The translations under genes were made by a program, and so were the position numbers. 64,000 nt of DNA, taken from the NCBI RefSeq assembly GCF_004354985.1, contig NZ_SMSK01000015.1, positions 62,001 to 126,000 on the forward strand. The letters are read 5' to 3'. This DNA comes from Segetibacter sp. 3557_3 (GTDB taxonomy: Bacteria; Bacteroidota; Bacteroidia; Chitinophagales; Chitinophagaceae). Within the stretch, counting starts at the first letter, position 1. Each line of letters begins with the position of its first letter. Under the pieces are notes generated by a model, which had not been told where the DNA came from, searched no databases, and saw only the letters and a list, made by a program, of their open reading frames with translations. Shown here one piece after another: positions 17,804 to 26,625 of the stretch.

Positions 17804-18673
17804 ATGACAAATGAACAGAAAGCGATTAAGGCAACCTACTTCAGCATAGTGGGAAACACCATTATGGCAATTGTAAAAGCACTTGCCGGGTTTTTCGGCA
17901 GTTCTTATGCATTGATCGCAGATGCTATTGAGTCTACCACTGATATTCTAGCCTCTTTCCTGGTGTTGTTCGGAATTAAATATGCGAGTCGGCCCGCAGA
18001 CAAAAATCATCCTTATGGTCATGGCCGCATAGAACCACTCATTACTTTCCTTGTTGTTGGCTTTCTGATCACCTCTGCGATAGTCATTGCCTACGAAAGT
18101 ATCCAGAACATCCGTACGGTGCATGAACTTCCAAAATCGTGGACCTTGTTGGTGCTTGGGGTCATTATCATATGGAAAGAAACTTCTTTTCGCCTTGTTA
18201 TGAAGCGAAGCATCGAAACAAACAGTTCTTCGCTAAAGGCTGATGCCTGGCACCACCGCAGCGATGCACTTACCTCCGTTGCTGCATTTATCGGGATCTC
18301 CATTGCCTTATTGTGTGGTAAGGGTTATGAAACAGCCGATGATTGGGCGGCGCTCTTTGCTTCGGGTTTCATACTCTATAATAGCTACCTGATATTCAGA
18401 CCAGCTTTGGCTGAAATCATGGATGAACATCGTTATGATGACCTGATTGTCCTGATCCGGGATATTTCACTAAAGGTTGATGGTGTAATTGGTACTGAGA
18501 AATGTTTCATCCGAAAGACAGGGATGAAATACCAGGTAGATTTACACGCGACCGTTGACGCAGATATCAGTGTTAAGCATGGTCATGAGATTGCGCATGA
18601 CCTCCAGGATACGTTGAAAAAGCAGCTCCCCGAGTTGGGCAATGTGCTCATCCATATCGAACCCAGTTCCTAA
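17804..18673 (+). CDS. Cation diffusion facilitator (CDF) family transporter
   Basis: CDF proteins export divalent metals such as Zn2+ against a proton gradient. The 289-residue protein has several hydrophobic helices, the metal-site acidic residues (DAIESTTD, Asp40 and Asp47), the HPYGHGRIE motif at 69-77 and the WHHRSDALTS second site. The C-terminal cytoplasmic ferredoxin-like domain (VDGVIGTEKCFIRKTG, HGHEIAHDLQ, HIEP) starts near residue 210. The ATG at 17804 fits the usual N-terminus. It diverges from the arsenosugar-type operon; the metal specificity is not visible. Confidence 0.93.
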   Translation: MTNEQKAIKATYFSIVGNTIMAIVKALAGFFGSSYALIADAIESTTDILASFLVLFGIKYASRPADKNHPYGHGRIEPLITFLVVGFLITSAIVIAYESIQNIRTVHELPKSWTLLVLGVIIIWKETSFRLVMKRSIETNSSSLKADAWHHRSDALTSVAAFIGISIALLCGKGYETADDWAALFASGFILYNSYLIFRPALAEIMDEHRYDDLIVLIRDISLKVDGVIGTEKCFIRKTGMKYQVDLHATVDADISVKHGHEIAHDLQDTLKKQLPELGNVLIHIEPSS

Positions 18674-18766
18674 AACTGGAAGGTCGGGGTTTCCCTTATT
18701 GTTATCAACAAGGGCTGAACCTGATGGGACCGGGGCTGATACTACTCCCGAAGAATTACAGGGATT

Positions 18767-19129
18767 GCAGGTGGCAACACCCGCAATGGCAGCAGTGCGA
18801 TGGTGCAGGTGACAACACCTGCACGGGCAGTGCGATGAATGCAGGTGACAACACCTGCACAGGCAGTGCTATGGTGGCAAGTGACAACACCTGCACAGGC
18901 AGTGCTATGCTAGCAAGTGACAACACCTGCACAGGCAGTGCTATGGTGGCAAGTGACAACACCTGCAATGGCGAAAAGTGCGATTGGTGCAGGTGACAAC
19001 ACCTGGACGGGCAGTGCTATGATGGCAAGTGACAATACCTGCAACGGCGACCAGTGCGATGATTGCAGGTGACATCACGTGGACGGGCAGTGCTATGGTG
19101 GCAAGTGACAACACCTGCACGGGCGAATG
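18767..19129 (+). repeat. Tandem array of about 9.5 hairpin units of 36-40 bp
   Basis: Unit starts are at 18767, 18805, 18841, 18877, 18913, 18949, 18989, 19025, 19065 and 19101, so lengths run 38, 36, 36, 36, 36, 40, 36, 40, 36 and a partial unit. Each unit begins GCARGTGACAACACCTGC, a 7-bp inverted repeat around ACAA, followed by a GGCAGTGCTATG-type stretch. The 4-bp longer units break any reading frame. Confidence 0.9.
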
Positions 19130-19147
19130 CAAAAAAGGTGAAATAAA

Positions 19148-19178
19148 TTTTGCAAAACCAAATTAATGTCGATATTTG
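19148..19178 (+). promoter_or_regulatory. Bacteroidota-type promoter of the ABC-GntR operon
   Basis: TTTTG at 19148-19152 and GATATTTG at 19171-19178 are spaced as the TTTG/TAnnTTTG boxes of Bacteroidota vegetative promoters. One base of the second box differs. The palindrome 19182-19201 overlaps the expected start of transcription. Confidence 0.55.
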
Positions 19179-19181
19179 TAC

Positions 19182-19201
19182 TGTACTATTAAAGTAGTAC
19201 A
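19182..19201 (+). promoter_or_regulatory. Palindromic operator for a GntR/YtrA repressor
   Basis: TGTACTA, six bases (TTAAAG), TAGTACA: a perfect 7-bp inverted repeat. It lies 3 bp past the -7 box and 15 bp before the ATPase start codon. The operon encodes a GntR/YtrA-type regulator, which makes it the likely binding protein. Confidence 0.7.
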
Positions 19202-19215
19202 CTAAAACACTCGAC

Positions 19216-20064
19216 ATGATCAAGATCAAAAACCTTCATTTTGCTTACAAAAAAAGGAAAATCTTCAACGGCTTAAGCCTGTCGTTAAAAGCTGGCCACA
19301 TCTATGGCCTGCTTGGAAAAAACGGAACGGGTAAGTCCACCTTATTACGCTGCATTATTGGCTTATTATTTCCTGACGAAGGAACCATCGAGGTCATGGG
19401 TATGACTCCCGGTAAAAGACATCCTGATTTTTTACATAATGTATTCATCGTTGCGGAAGAGTTTTACCTGCCGGATGTTTCGGTTGAACGCTTTGTAAAG
19501 CTAAATGCCCCTTTTTATCCCAACTTTAGCCAGGAACAATTCATGCAATACCTGGATGAATTTGAAATACCCCAGGAAAACACGCTCCAAAACATGAGTT
19601 ATGGTCAAAAGAAAAAAGTATTGATCAGCTTTGGCCTTGCTTGTAACACTGCACTCCTGCTGATGGATGAACCAACCAACGGGCTGGACATTATGAGTAA
19701 AAGCAAGTTCAGGAAAGTCATCGCCGGAGCCGTTGATGAAAACAAATGTATTGTCATCAGCACCCACCAGGTAAAAGACCTGGAGAGCCTAATTGACCGG
19801 ATCACCATCATCGATGAAGGAAAGATATTGTTTGATCAAACCATCGACTCTATAAACAGGCAAATTCAATTCAAAATATCCTTTGATCAGCAGGAAATAG
19901 CTGAGTCGTTGTATAAAGAGCCTTCACTTCAGGGACTTGCAATAGTCACCGCCAATACCGAAGTCGAGGATACCCGCCTGGATCTTGAGTTGCTATACAA
20001 AGCCGTAGTGACGAATGGCGATGCGGTACGAGCAGTATTCAATCATCAATACGCCGGTCAGTAA
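19216..20064 (+). CDS. ABC transporter ATP-binding protein
   Basis: The 282-residue ATPase has Walker A GKNGTGKS at 34-41, a signature MSYGQ at 127-131, Walker B LLLMDEPTNGLD at 148-159 and an H-loop STHQVKDLE. The signature varies from LSGGQ, as is common in regulator-linked exporters of the YtrB type. It is the first gene of an operon with a permease and a GntR repressor. The probable task is export of a cell-envelope active compound or stress response; the substrate is not shown. Confidence 0.93.
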   Translation: MIKIKNLHFAYKKRKIFNGLSLSLKAGHIYGLLGKNGTGKSTLLRCIIGLLFPDEGTIEVMGMTPGKRHPDFLHNVFIVAEEFYLPDVSVERFVKLNAPFYPNFSQEQFMQYLDEFEIPQENTLQNMSYGQKKKVLISFGLACNTALLLMDEPTNGLDIMSKSKFRKVIAGAVDENKCIVISTHQVKDLESLIDRITIIDEGKILFDQTIDSINRQIQFKISFDQQEIAESLYKEPSLQGLAIVTANTEVEDTRLDLELLYKAVVTNGDAVRAVFNHQYAGQ

Positions 20065-20094
20065 ACCCCTATTAACACGCTTAAAAACTTTCTT

Positions 20095-20895
20095 ATGTCC
20101 GATACTTTCAGCTTTTCCAGGCTTGGCAAACTCATCAACAAGCAGTTTTTTGAAAATGCCCGGCTCTACGCCTTTTCCACTCTCGCCATCGTTGGTCTTC
20201 TTGCAATAAGTTTTGCTTTTTGGTTTGAAATGGCCGGACCTAATTACAATGAGGATGGTACTTATATGATGTTTTTCCTGGGATTATTTCTTGGGGGAGG
20301 GGTATTTGCAGCAATGTCGTTTAACATGCTTGGCAACCGGGATAAGGGCATTTACTGGTTAACACTTCCGGCAACCCACCTTGAAAAACTTGTTTGCACG
20401 ATACTATTTACAACAGTTGCGTTTACAATCATTTATTGCCTTAGTTTTTTCCTGGTGAAATCCGTAACTATTATGTTGTTAACCGAGTATATTAAAAGTA
20501 ATCCCGGCAGTTCATACGTTAAGGCCAATAACCTAGGCAATGAGGGCTCCTTAGTGATGAGGTACTTCATGTGTGCATTTATTGCTATCCAGGCATTTTA
20601 CATCCTCGGTTCAGTTTACTTTTCCCGCTACGCTTTTGTAATAACCAGCGTTGTTACTGCAGCATTAATCTTTTCCTTTGCTTACTATGTGCACCTATTA
20701 GAGGACATCTTGCCAGACAATTCATCCTGGAACTTGGTATCATTAAGGGAGTATAACGAAAATCGTGAAGATGGTTATCGGCTATATTCGATCTCACCCG
20801 CAATAACCAGTTTCCTTAAATACCTGCTTCAATTTGCGTGGGCCCCTATATTCTGGTTTATTACATGGGTTCGACTAAGGGAAAAGGAAATCTAG
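20095..20895 (+). CDS. ABC transporter permease
   Basis: A 266-residue protein with about six hydrophobic segments (IVGLLAISFAFWF, MFFLGLFLGGGVFAAM, LFTTVAFTIIYCL and later ones). It has no recognised substrate motif. It follows the ATPase gene by 30 bp and precedes the GntR gene, so it is the membrane partner of the ATPase. Confidence 0.85.
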   Translation: MSDTFSFSRLGKLINKQFFENARLYAFSTLAIVGLLAISFAFWFEMAGPNYNEDGTYMMFFLGLFLGGGVFAAMSFNMLGNRDKGIYWLTLPATHLEKLVCTILFTTVAFTIIYCLSFFLVKSVTIMLLTEYIKSNPGSSYVKANNLGNEGSLVMRYFMCAFIAIQAFYILGSVYFSRYAFVITSVVTAALIFSFAYYVHLLEDILPDNSSWNLVSLREYNENREDGYRLYSISPAITSFLKYLLQFAWAPIFWFITWVRLREKEI

Positions 20896-20941
20896 TAAAG
20901 GCCCGAAATCAAACCCCATTAGTCACACACAACAAGTAATC

Positions 20942-21325
20942 ATGCAATTTCAAAATAACGGGCCGGCGATTTACCTGCAGATAGCTGATTATATCTGCGA
21001 GAAAATCCTGCTCAAAGAATGGAAAACTGAAGATAAGGTGCCCAGTGTACGGGAATTGGCCATTCAGCTTGAAGTAAACCCGAATACGGTGATGCGTACT
21101 TACGAGTTCTTGAAGCAACAGGAAATCATCAACGATAAAAGAGGAGTTGGATATTTTATTACTCCCCTGGCTTATAAAAATGCCGTCGCATACCGAAAAA
21201 CGGAATTCCTCGAAAAGGAACTACCATCCGTATTTCGCACGATGAATATGCTCGGACTTGAAACCGAGGACCTTGCCATCAGATTTGAAAAATTTAAAAA
21301 GCAATACACTGCTGCCACCAACTAA
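20942..21325 (+). CDS. GntR family regulator, YtrA subfamily
   Basis: This short 127-residue GntR protein has a winged-helix domain near the N-terminus (AIYLQIADYICEKIL, PSVRELAIQLEVNPNTVMRTYEFL) and a short helical tail for dimerisation instead of a ligand domain, which defines the YtrA subfamily. It lies after the transporter genes rather than before them. The likely target is the palindrome at 19182-19201, so the operon would be self-repressed. Confidence 0.93.
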   Translation: MQFQNNGPAIYLQIADYICEKILLKEWKTEDKVPSVRELAIQLEVNPNTVMRTYEFLKQQEIINDKRGVGYFITPLAYKNAVAYRKTEFLEKELPSVFRTMNMLGLETEDLAIRFEKFKKQYTAATN

Positions 21326-21335
21326 TACTACCGTC

Positions 21336-22031
21336 ATGAAAACCAGTAATAAATTACTTCTCGGTGTCATTGCAACTTGTTTTATCGTACCCCTGGTGCT
21401 AGCCATGTCGCTAAAGCACAAAGTGGATAAAAACGAGTTTACACAGCATAAGAGCAACAGCAACGCAGCCGGCAGCATACGAACCGGAACATTCAGCGCT
21501 TTCAAGGTGGTAAAGGTCACCGCGCCTCACCCTGAATTGCTGCGTTGCAACCTAAAGCTTTCAGAAACCATGCAGTATAAATACCATAAAGGAGGAAGCA
21601 AGGATAGCGTTGCGGTATTTACCACCAACGATACTTTGTTTGTCAACTATATCGTGCACAACAACGGCAGTACCGGAAATACAAACAACGACGGCGAAAA
21701 TTTCCAGGTTACCGTAAGTGTGCCATCCGTAAGTAGCATTGTGATCGACGGAGCTGTTGTAATCCTTGACTCACTGCCCGTAACTGCAGAACCGTTGTCA
21801 ATAAGCGTCAGAAACAATGGCATTCTCCGTGATGGCACGAAAGTAAAAAAGGACCATGCTAAAGTAGTAGCGCCAACGCCGCAACAACAAGTAAAGAACA
21901 TCCAGGTAGCTCAATATACTACCATGACCACTAATGCAAATACCTCTGCTAACAAAGCCGTTCAAAAGACACAAGGTAGCAGCCAGGAGATAAGTATGAA
22001 GTATTTTGTAATCTCAGGCATCGTTTTGTAA
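21336..22031 (+). CDS. Membrane-anchored protein with GIN/DUF2807-like domain
   Basis: I chose the ATG at 21336, 10 bp after the GntR stop codon. A hydrophobic helix (LLLGVIATCFIVPLVLAM) is followed by an exported region of about 205 residues. The PSVSSIVIDGAVVILDSLPVTAEPLSISVRNNG stretch resembles the beta-helical GIN domain (DUF2807, head of autotransporter adhesins) that often follows GntR-ABC operons in Bacteroidota. The domain is shorter than usual and ends in an uncharacteristic Thr/Asn/Gln-rich tail. The function is unknown. Confidence 0.6.
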   Translation: MKTSNKLLLGVIATCFIVPLVLAMSLKHKVDKNEFTQHKSNSNAAGSIRTGTFSAFKVVKVTAPHPELLRCNLKLSETMQYKYHKGGSKDSVAVFTTNDTLFVNYIVHNNGSTGNTNNDGENFQVTVSVPSVSSIVIDGAVVILDSLPVTAEPLSISVRNNGILRDGTKVKKDHAKVVAPTPQQQVKNIQVAQYTTMTTNANTSANKAVQKTQGSSQEISMKYFVISGIVL

Positions 22032-22279
22032 AACCAATTGGTCCCGGTCTGAAAACTTAGGATTTACTAATAATAACCAACAACCCATCCGCATACCTGG
22101 CACACATGCGGATGGCAATCATCCGGGGTAAGTCGCTACAGATAATACCGTGAAAACTGGTTGTGTCGGTAAGCTTTGATGATTAGACACCACGGTGCCC
22201 GTTCCCTTCCCATACATTAGCTCAGCCCTCGCTGGTAAATCTTCATGTAACCGGCGTTTGGTATCACCAAATATTGAGA

Positions 22280-22594
22280 TTACTTCTTCCGTTTTACCGA
22301 CTTATCGTAAAACTCAGGCTCCTTTTTCGCGACCCACCTGATAAACTTTTGTATTTCCTCATGCTCTTTTATCAGGGCAATTGTAGCATAATGTCGCTTT
22401 AGTTCCATTTCGGAAAATACAGCGTGTATCTTATCATGACAGATCTTATGCAGCAAAATGGTAGGTGTGTTTTTCCCGCCCTTACTTAAAGGCACAAGAT
22501 GATGCCGGTTGCACAGTCCGGCCAGTTCGCGCCCGCATAGCGGACATACATTTTCTAATTCCGTTGGCATCATCAAAAAAGTTCGACTTTCCAC
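22280..22594 (-). CDS. HNH endonuclease-like protein
   Basis: A 104-residue protein with the HNH nuclease layout: a CPLC zinc knuckle half, RHHLVPLSKGG (the ββα start) and ILLHKICHDKIHA (second His and Cys). It stands alone with no methylase or phage genes near it, so it is probably a solitary nuclease rather than part of a restriction system. Confidence 0.85.
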   Translation of the reverse strand: MESRTFLMMPTELENVCPLCGRELAGLCNRHHLVPLSKGGKNTPTILLHKICHDKIHAVFSEMELKRHYATIALIKEHEEIQKFIRWVAKKEPEFYDKSVKRKK

Positions 22595-22868
22595 TACTGC
22601 AAAGGTTTTGCCGGCCTTGTGCTGCCCACCTGCGTTTATTTATCTTAGAACAATCATCCCTTCTTCCTGCGGCTTAACGCCTACACTATTGCACCTGATG
22701 GTAAAACATATCCTTGGCTCGGCAAAAATACCCAACGCATCGTTGCAACAGCACTGGCCTATTCAGGATGGTATTGTTAAGTTAAAAGTGGAAAGAGAAA
22801 AGCTGATTTACATATTTTTGACGCATCAGTAAATCACTGCAGTTACTAACCCGGATTTCCCAAGTGCT

Positions 22869-23597
22869 ATGAAAATATTAATATCCGCTTTTGCTATGCT
22901 GGCCTTTATCTCCTCAAGTGGCCAATATGCCTATACTGCGGTGTCCCCAACTGAAAGCGGGGTATCTGTGACACCTGATTACATTCACAACTTTCCCGCG
23001 CCTTTAAAAAGAAAAACCTTGTATCAGCGCAATGTCGGGGTCATACTTGGTCTGCAGAAAGGTCGATATACCGCTATCGAACTTGGTGGCGAGGCACATT
23101 GGCGAAAGATCAGCATTTTACGAAAGCCACACATCATTGGAGCCACTGCAAACATGTCGTACAACTTCTCTAATCACGTTGTAGGTTACCATGCAGGCAT
23201 GTGGATGAAACGTGGAAGGATAAACTTCACCTATGGCGGAAACTTAAGCTACTTCACCGACTTCAAAGATGGCAATAGGTTTGGTTTTGGTCCTGCCATT
23301 GGATTCCGGTTACTCGGCTTTCACCTGGTTAACGGATATACTTTCGTAACCAAAGACAAAAAGGCTACGACAAAAACTCCTATGGAGGTTAACAAACTAT
23401 ATATGTCGCTCCGCTATTACTTTCCTGTGGAGAATAAGTTTACCTGGGACAGGCAAACCATGAAGAAAAAGCGGGAACGCCGACGGGAGAAAGAAGACCG
23501 CAAAGAAGAACGGCAGGAACGACGTGAAAACAACAAAGGGAAAGGTATCAATGGATTCTTTAACAACTTATTCCCTCCAAAAAAAGTACGTAGCTAA
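22869..23597 (+). CDS. Exported protein, outer-membrane barrel-like, with charged tail
   Basis: The function is not recognised. A signal peptide (MKILISAFAMLAFISSSGQ) precedes a region with alternating hydrophobic/polar strands rich in Gly and aromatic residues, as in small outer-membrane barrels. The last 45 residues are very basic and acidic (KKKRERRREKEDRKEERQE, then NNKGKGINGFF), which is unusual after a barrel. No neighbour explains it. Confidence 0.55.
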   Translation: MKILISAFAMLAFISSSGQYAYTAVSPTESGVSVTPDYIHNFPAPLKRKTLYQRNVGVILGLQKGRYTAIELGGEAHWRKISILRKPHIIGATANMSYNFSNHVVGYHAGMWMKRGRINFTYGGNLSYFTDFKDGNRFGFGPAIGFRLLGFHLVNGYTFVTKDKKATTKTPMEVNKLYMSLRYYFPVENKFTWDRQTMKKKRERRREKEDRKEERQERRENNKGKGINGFFNNLFPPKKVRS

Positions 23598-23670
23598 CTG
23601 TTGCACTGCGCGTGAGACAATAGGCTTAGTTTAAAGATAACTGGTATTACCACAATTGGCCCTGACGGAT

Positions 23671-23760
23671 TCTTTTTTGGGACGCGCCAGGAGAATCCCC
23701 ATTAACATCGTTCCCTTCCGGATGCACTCCAATCAGCCGGGTGCCAATCACTTGAACGGC
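23671..23760 (+). repeat. Dispersed palindromic element, decayed copy D
   Basis: TTCTTTTTTGGGACG, CCCCATTAACATCGTT, then CAGCCGGGTGCCAATCACTTG keep the order of the family, but the core palindrome has lost most of its arms. Confidence 0.55.
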
Positions 23761-23831
23761 ACATTGCTTAGTAACAATTTTTGATTGTCAACCTGGTACA
23801 AACCGCCGATTATGTGCCGACCCCCGTGGCA

Positions 23832-25433
23832 CTAAGTGCCTGCCTGAATATAGGGTACCTTTTCAAATAATTTTCGTTCTTCACCACGGGGATCTTTTTC
23901 CAAACGGCTTGGCACATCAAAGACCATTGTCTCGCGGTCCCGCAAGGTGTAGGGCCGCCACTTTGGTATAAGCTTATTATCAGGTTTTCCGTTTTTTGCA
24001 AAGGCGATAAAGGTTTCGCTCATGATGTCCGCCATTGCCTGGGCCTGCTCACCAATTGCTGTTGCTCCAGGCTTATCAATATTATCGAATACCATTTGAA
24101 TATCGGAGGCATGAGGTGCACCTAATCTCCCGTTGTCTTTTGGTGTTGCCCAATTCAGTTGGTAAGCATACGAAGGCGATCCTGATTTTGCCCGCTCTTC
24201 TGCTTCGATAATTGCCCCCCGCCACGACCTTGAGGCAGTCGTAATTTTAAAAAGCAGGTCACTTGCAGAAAGATTGGGGTACAATTTCCGGTAATGCGCA
24301 ATAACAACTTCCGGCTGAATATCCACCCGCATGTTCGGTATCAACTTATCCGGCAACTCTTCCCAACCAACAGTGAAGTTTGTGGGATCACCACCAAGGA
24401 AAGCCCTTGTTTCATCATGCGTGTTGCCGATAATCATCGGGATATCCGCAGACTGAGCTGGTGCATCCGGGTAAAAAGGATGGCGGGTCAAAGAGCGCTC
24501 ATCCAGTACCGGCCCGAAGTAAACACTACCAAACGGCAGCACCGGGTCCTTTGTACCAAGTGCCTCCATAATCCTTTGATAAGGAATAGTTCTAACCTCG
24601 CCAGCCCGCTCAGGCGAAATTTTCAATGCCTCCAGCATTGCGCGGGTACGCAGTGTTGCATTCAAGGGTCCACTTGCTGTTACCTGTTGACCGCTCATGG
24701 TTGCAGCCTTATGGAACAAACCTTTGGCGGCGGGCATTGCCATCATGGTGGCAATTTTAGCTCCCCCACCCGACTGACCGAAGACCAAAACGTTTGCCGG
24801 ATCACCGCCAAATTCAGCGATGTTTACCCGTACCCATTTAAGTGCAAGCAGTATATCCAGCTGCCCGGCATTACCTGAATCGGCGAACTCTGTTCCGCCG
24901 AATCGTGCCAGGTACAGGTAACCAAAAGCATTGAGCCGGTGATTAATTGAAACCACGATAACGTTTCCACGCTTACAAAGCCGGACACCATCATACAATG
25001 GGCTCGACCCGGATCCGCCGGAATAGGCGCCGCCGTGAATGTAAAACATAACAGGTCGTTTTCCCTGGTCGCGCAGTGCCGGTGTGAACACGTTAAGGAA
25101 TAAACAATCTTCACTCATATTGTCGCCGCCACGTGATCCCTGTGGTGACGACGCGCCATATGCTGTCGCCTCATGTATCCCCGTCCAACTTTCCGGAGGC
25201 AGCGGCGCCATGAACCTGCGCGCTGCAGTGTCGGCCCCATATCGAACACCCTTAAATACATTTATGCCGTCATCAACATAACCACGAACCTGCCCGTGTA
25301 TGGTGCTAGCAACAGGCGATGCTTTCTTCGGCGCCGACCCAAAAACAGGTTGGTTTAGCAAAGCCGATAAGGTGACTCCCGAAGCAATAGCTGCTGATTG
25401 TTTAAGAAACTTGCGACGTTGAAGGTTCGACAT
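23832..25433 (-). CDS. Carboxylesterase type B with Tat signal
   Basis: The 533-residue alpha/beta hydrolase cleaves carboxylic esters. The N-terminus has RRKFLKQ plus a hydrophobic stretch, a twin-arginine signal, so it is exported folded. EDCLFLNVF (109-117) is the type B signature, GQSGGG at 219-224 carries the nucleophile Ser221, and HASDIQMVF near the C-terminus is the probable catalytic His region. The oxyanion HGGAYSGG is at 133-140. Substrates could be plant-derived esters such as feruloyl or acetyl groups, but the sequence does not decide this. Confidence 0.9.
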   Translation of the reverse strand: MSNLQRRKFLKQSAAIASGVTLSALLNQPVFGSAPKKASPVASTIHGQVRGYVDDGINVFKGVRYGADTAARRFMAPLPPESWTGIHEATAYGASSPQGSRGGDNMSEDCLFLNVFTPALRDQGKRPVMFYIHGGAYSGGSGSSPLYDGVRLCKRGNVIVVSINHRLNAFGYLYLARFGGTEFADSGNAGQLDILLALKWVRVNIAEFGGDPANVLVFGQSGGGAKIATMMAMPAAKGLFHKAATMSGQQVTASGPLNATLRTRAMLEALKISPERAGEVRTIPYQRIMEALGTKDPVLPFGSVYFGPVLDERSLTRHPFYPDAPAQSADIPMIIGNTHDETRAFLGGDPTNFTVGWEELPDKLIPNMRVDIQPEVVIAHYRKLYPNLSASDLLFKITTASRSWRGAIIEAEERAKSGSPSYAYQLNWATPKDNGRLGAPHASDIQMVFDNIDKPGATAIGEQAQAMADIMSETFIAFAKNGKPDNKLIPKWRPYTLRDRETMVFDVPSRLEKDPRGEERKLFEKVPYIQAGT

Positions 25434-25585
25434 GTTGTTATTTTGTAAGAGGTGATCGTTGGTTTTGATCCCCCAAGATGATTAAAGTAAGGGCAGGCCT
25501 ACCCTGGTCGGGTTGTACGCAGCCGCTACGATTAAAACGCTACTCCTCTTCCACCCTTATTCTTGCTTGCGTTGAAGATTGATTT

Positions 25586-25960
25586 TCATCGGGGGTCACT
25601 TTCACCCGTGGGCCGATGATTGAAGATGTAAAACAGGTAGCCCCCGGCTGCATAACAAAGAACATCCCTCCAGTCTGCAGTAAAACGATTGGAAACCGAT
25701 GGAAAAACAACTTCAGAAATGATGATGATATAAGTGGTTGCCCCAACAACATCCATCCTGCTCAATTTGAACGCTTGCGACTTACGAAACAACCCAATTC
25801 GTTCTGCCTGCAGAAGTGGTAAAATCACGGGCATTGCTACAAGGTTATCCAGATAATTATCTACGAGAGAAAATTGCAAACCCCATAACTTCTGAGCGCA
25901 TTGATGCAGTAAAAAAAGTATCAGGCTTACCAGGAAAAGGGGTGAACGTAAGACTACCAT
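25586..25960 (-). CDS. Conserved small membrane protein, function unknown
   Basis: A 124-residue protein with about three hydrophobic segments and the stretch VDNYLDNLVAMPVILPLL, later RMDVVGATTYIIIISEVVFP and DVLCYAAGGYLFYIF. I recall this as a conserved Bacteroidota family, sometimes named magnesium citrate secondary transporter, but I do not vouch for that function. It follows the next gene by 8 bp. Confidence 0.6.
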   Translation of the reverse strand: MVVLRSPLFLVSLILFLLHQCAQKLWGLQFSLVDNYLDNLVAMPVILPLLQAERIGLFRKSQAFKLSRMDVVGATTYIIIISEVVFPSVSNRFTADWRDVLCYAAGGYLFYIFNHRPTGESDPR

Positions 25961-25968
25961 AGTTAAGA

Positions 25969-26175
25969 TTAGAAAGCAGCGGCAAAAGCCAGAAAAAGAA
26001 CAAACAGGATCACAGGAGAAAAAGCAACAAGCAGGATAACCGCTATGGCTTTGTAAATCATTTTTAAGGATTGAACAAGCAAACTATCTACCGGATTTGG
26101 TTTAAGCCATTCCCTTAACTGCTTAAGCCGGTTTACCAGTAACTCTGAAAAGGTTTCGCCTTCGAGCTCTTCCAT
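25969..26175 (-). CDS. Small membrane protein, function unknown
   Basis: 68 residues: an acidic/basic N-terminal part (MEELEGETFSELL) and a long hydrophobic C-terminus (IAVILLVAFSPVILFVLFLAF). It ends 8 bp before the next small membrane protein, so they are probably a two-gene unit. It has no recognised domain. Confidence 0.6.
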   Translation of the reverse strand: MEELEGETFSELLVNRLKQLREWLKPNPVDSLLVQSLKMIYKAIAVILLVAFSPVILFVLFLAFAAAF

Positions 26176-26563
26176 AACAATTGTTTAGTTGCAGGCAGTG
26201 CAACAGTATTGTGACAGTCAGCATTACTGGTGCGTGAATGCTCCATATCAAGGCGAACATTCACATGCCTTTTAAGGCAATCAAGATAATACAATTGAAC
26301 AATTACAGAATGAGCCTTTCACATTTTTGACTGATGTTGTACCGGCATTACCCGCCGGCAAATGCCACCAGCTAAATATGATGTTCGGATCAGTACAATA
26401 AGTTCGGAAGTTAGTTTCGTGATCGCAACCTGCGGATTACCGTGCAGATCCCTCCTAAACACGTTTCGAGCTCTTGTCGGATGCAATTCCGCTCATCGCA
26501 ACTGCCCAGAGCTGTTCTGGTTTGCAACCTTCAAGTCCCGTACACGGGTTATGAACTGAAGGC
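26176..26563. other. Intergenic gap without a gene
   Basis: No convincing frame is seen. The end of the stretch is occupied by the terminator of the SusC/SusD operon. Confidence 0.5.
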
Positions 26564-26605
26564 CAAAAAAAAGATAGTCAACAGAACCTGGTGACTATCT
26601 TTTTC
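26564..26605 (-). terminator. Intrinsic terminator of the susCD operon
   Basis: GATAGTCA-type arms (26572-26602) pair around a short loop, with a TTTTTTTT run on the minus strand and AAAAA on the other side. It lies 20 bp after the SusD stop codon and may act in both directions. Confidence 0.75.
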
Positions 26606-26625
26606 AATGAATTCAAGCCCTTTAC

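Larger units (their letters stand above)
18674..19215. other. Gap holding a tandem hairpin array and the ABC operon promoter
   Basis: About 360 bp of the 542 bp is a tandem repeat (18767-19129). The remainder carries the promoter and operator of the downstream ABC operon. No gene is supported; the in-frame repeat peptide on the plus strand is broken by units of a different length. Confidence 0.7.

Noticed and set aside
18724-18996. Repeat protein with DNTCTGSAM units
   Set aside because: The 40-bp units shift the frame, the reverse strand is equally open, and there is no start signal.
18767-19129. CRISPR array
   Set aside because: The units are contiguous repeats that vary slightly; there are no unique spacers and no cas genes near.
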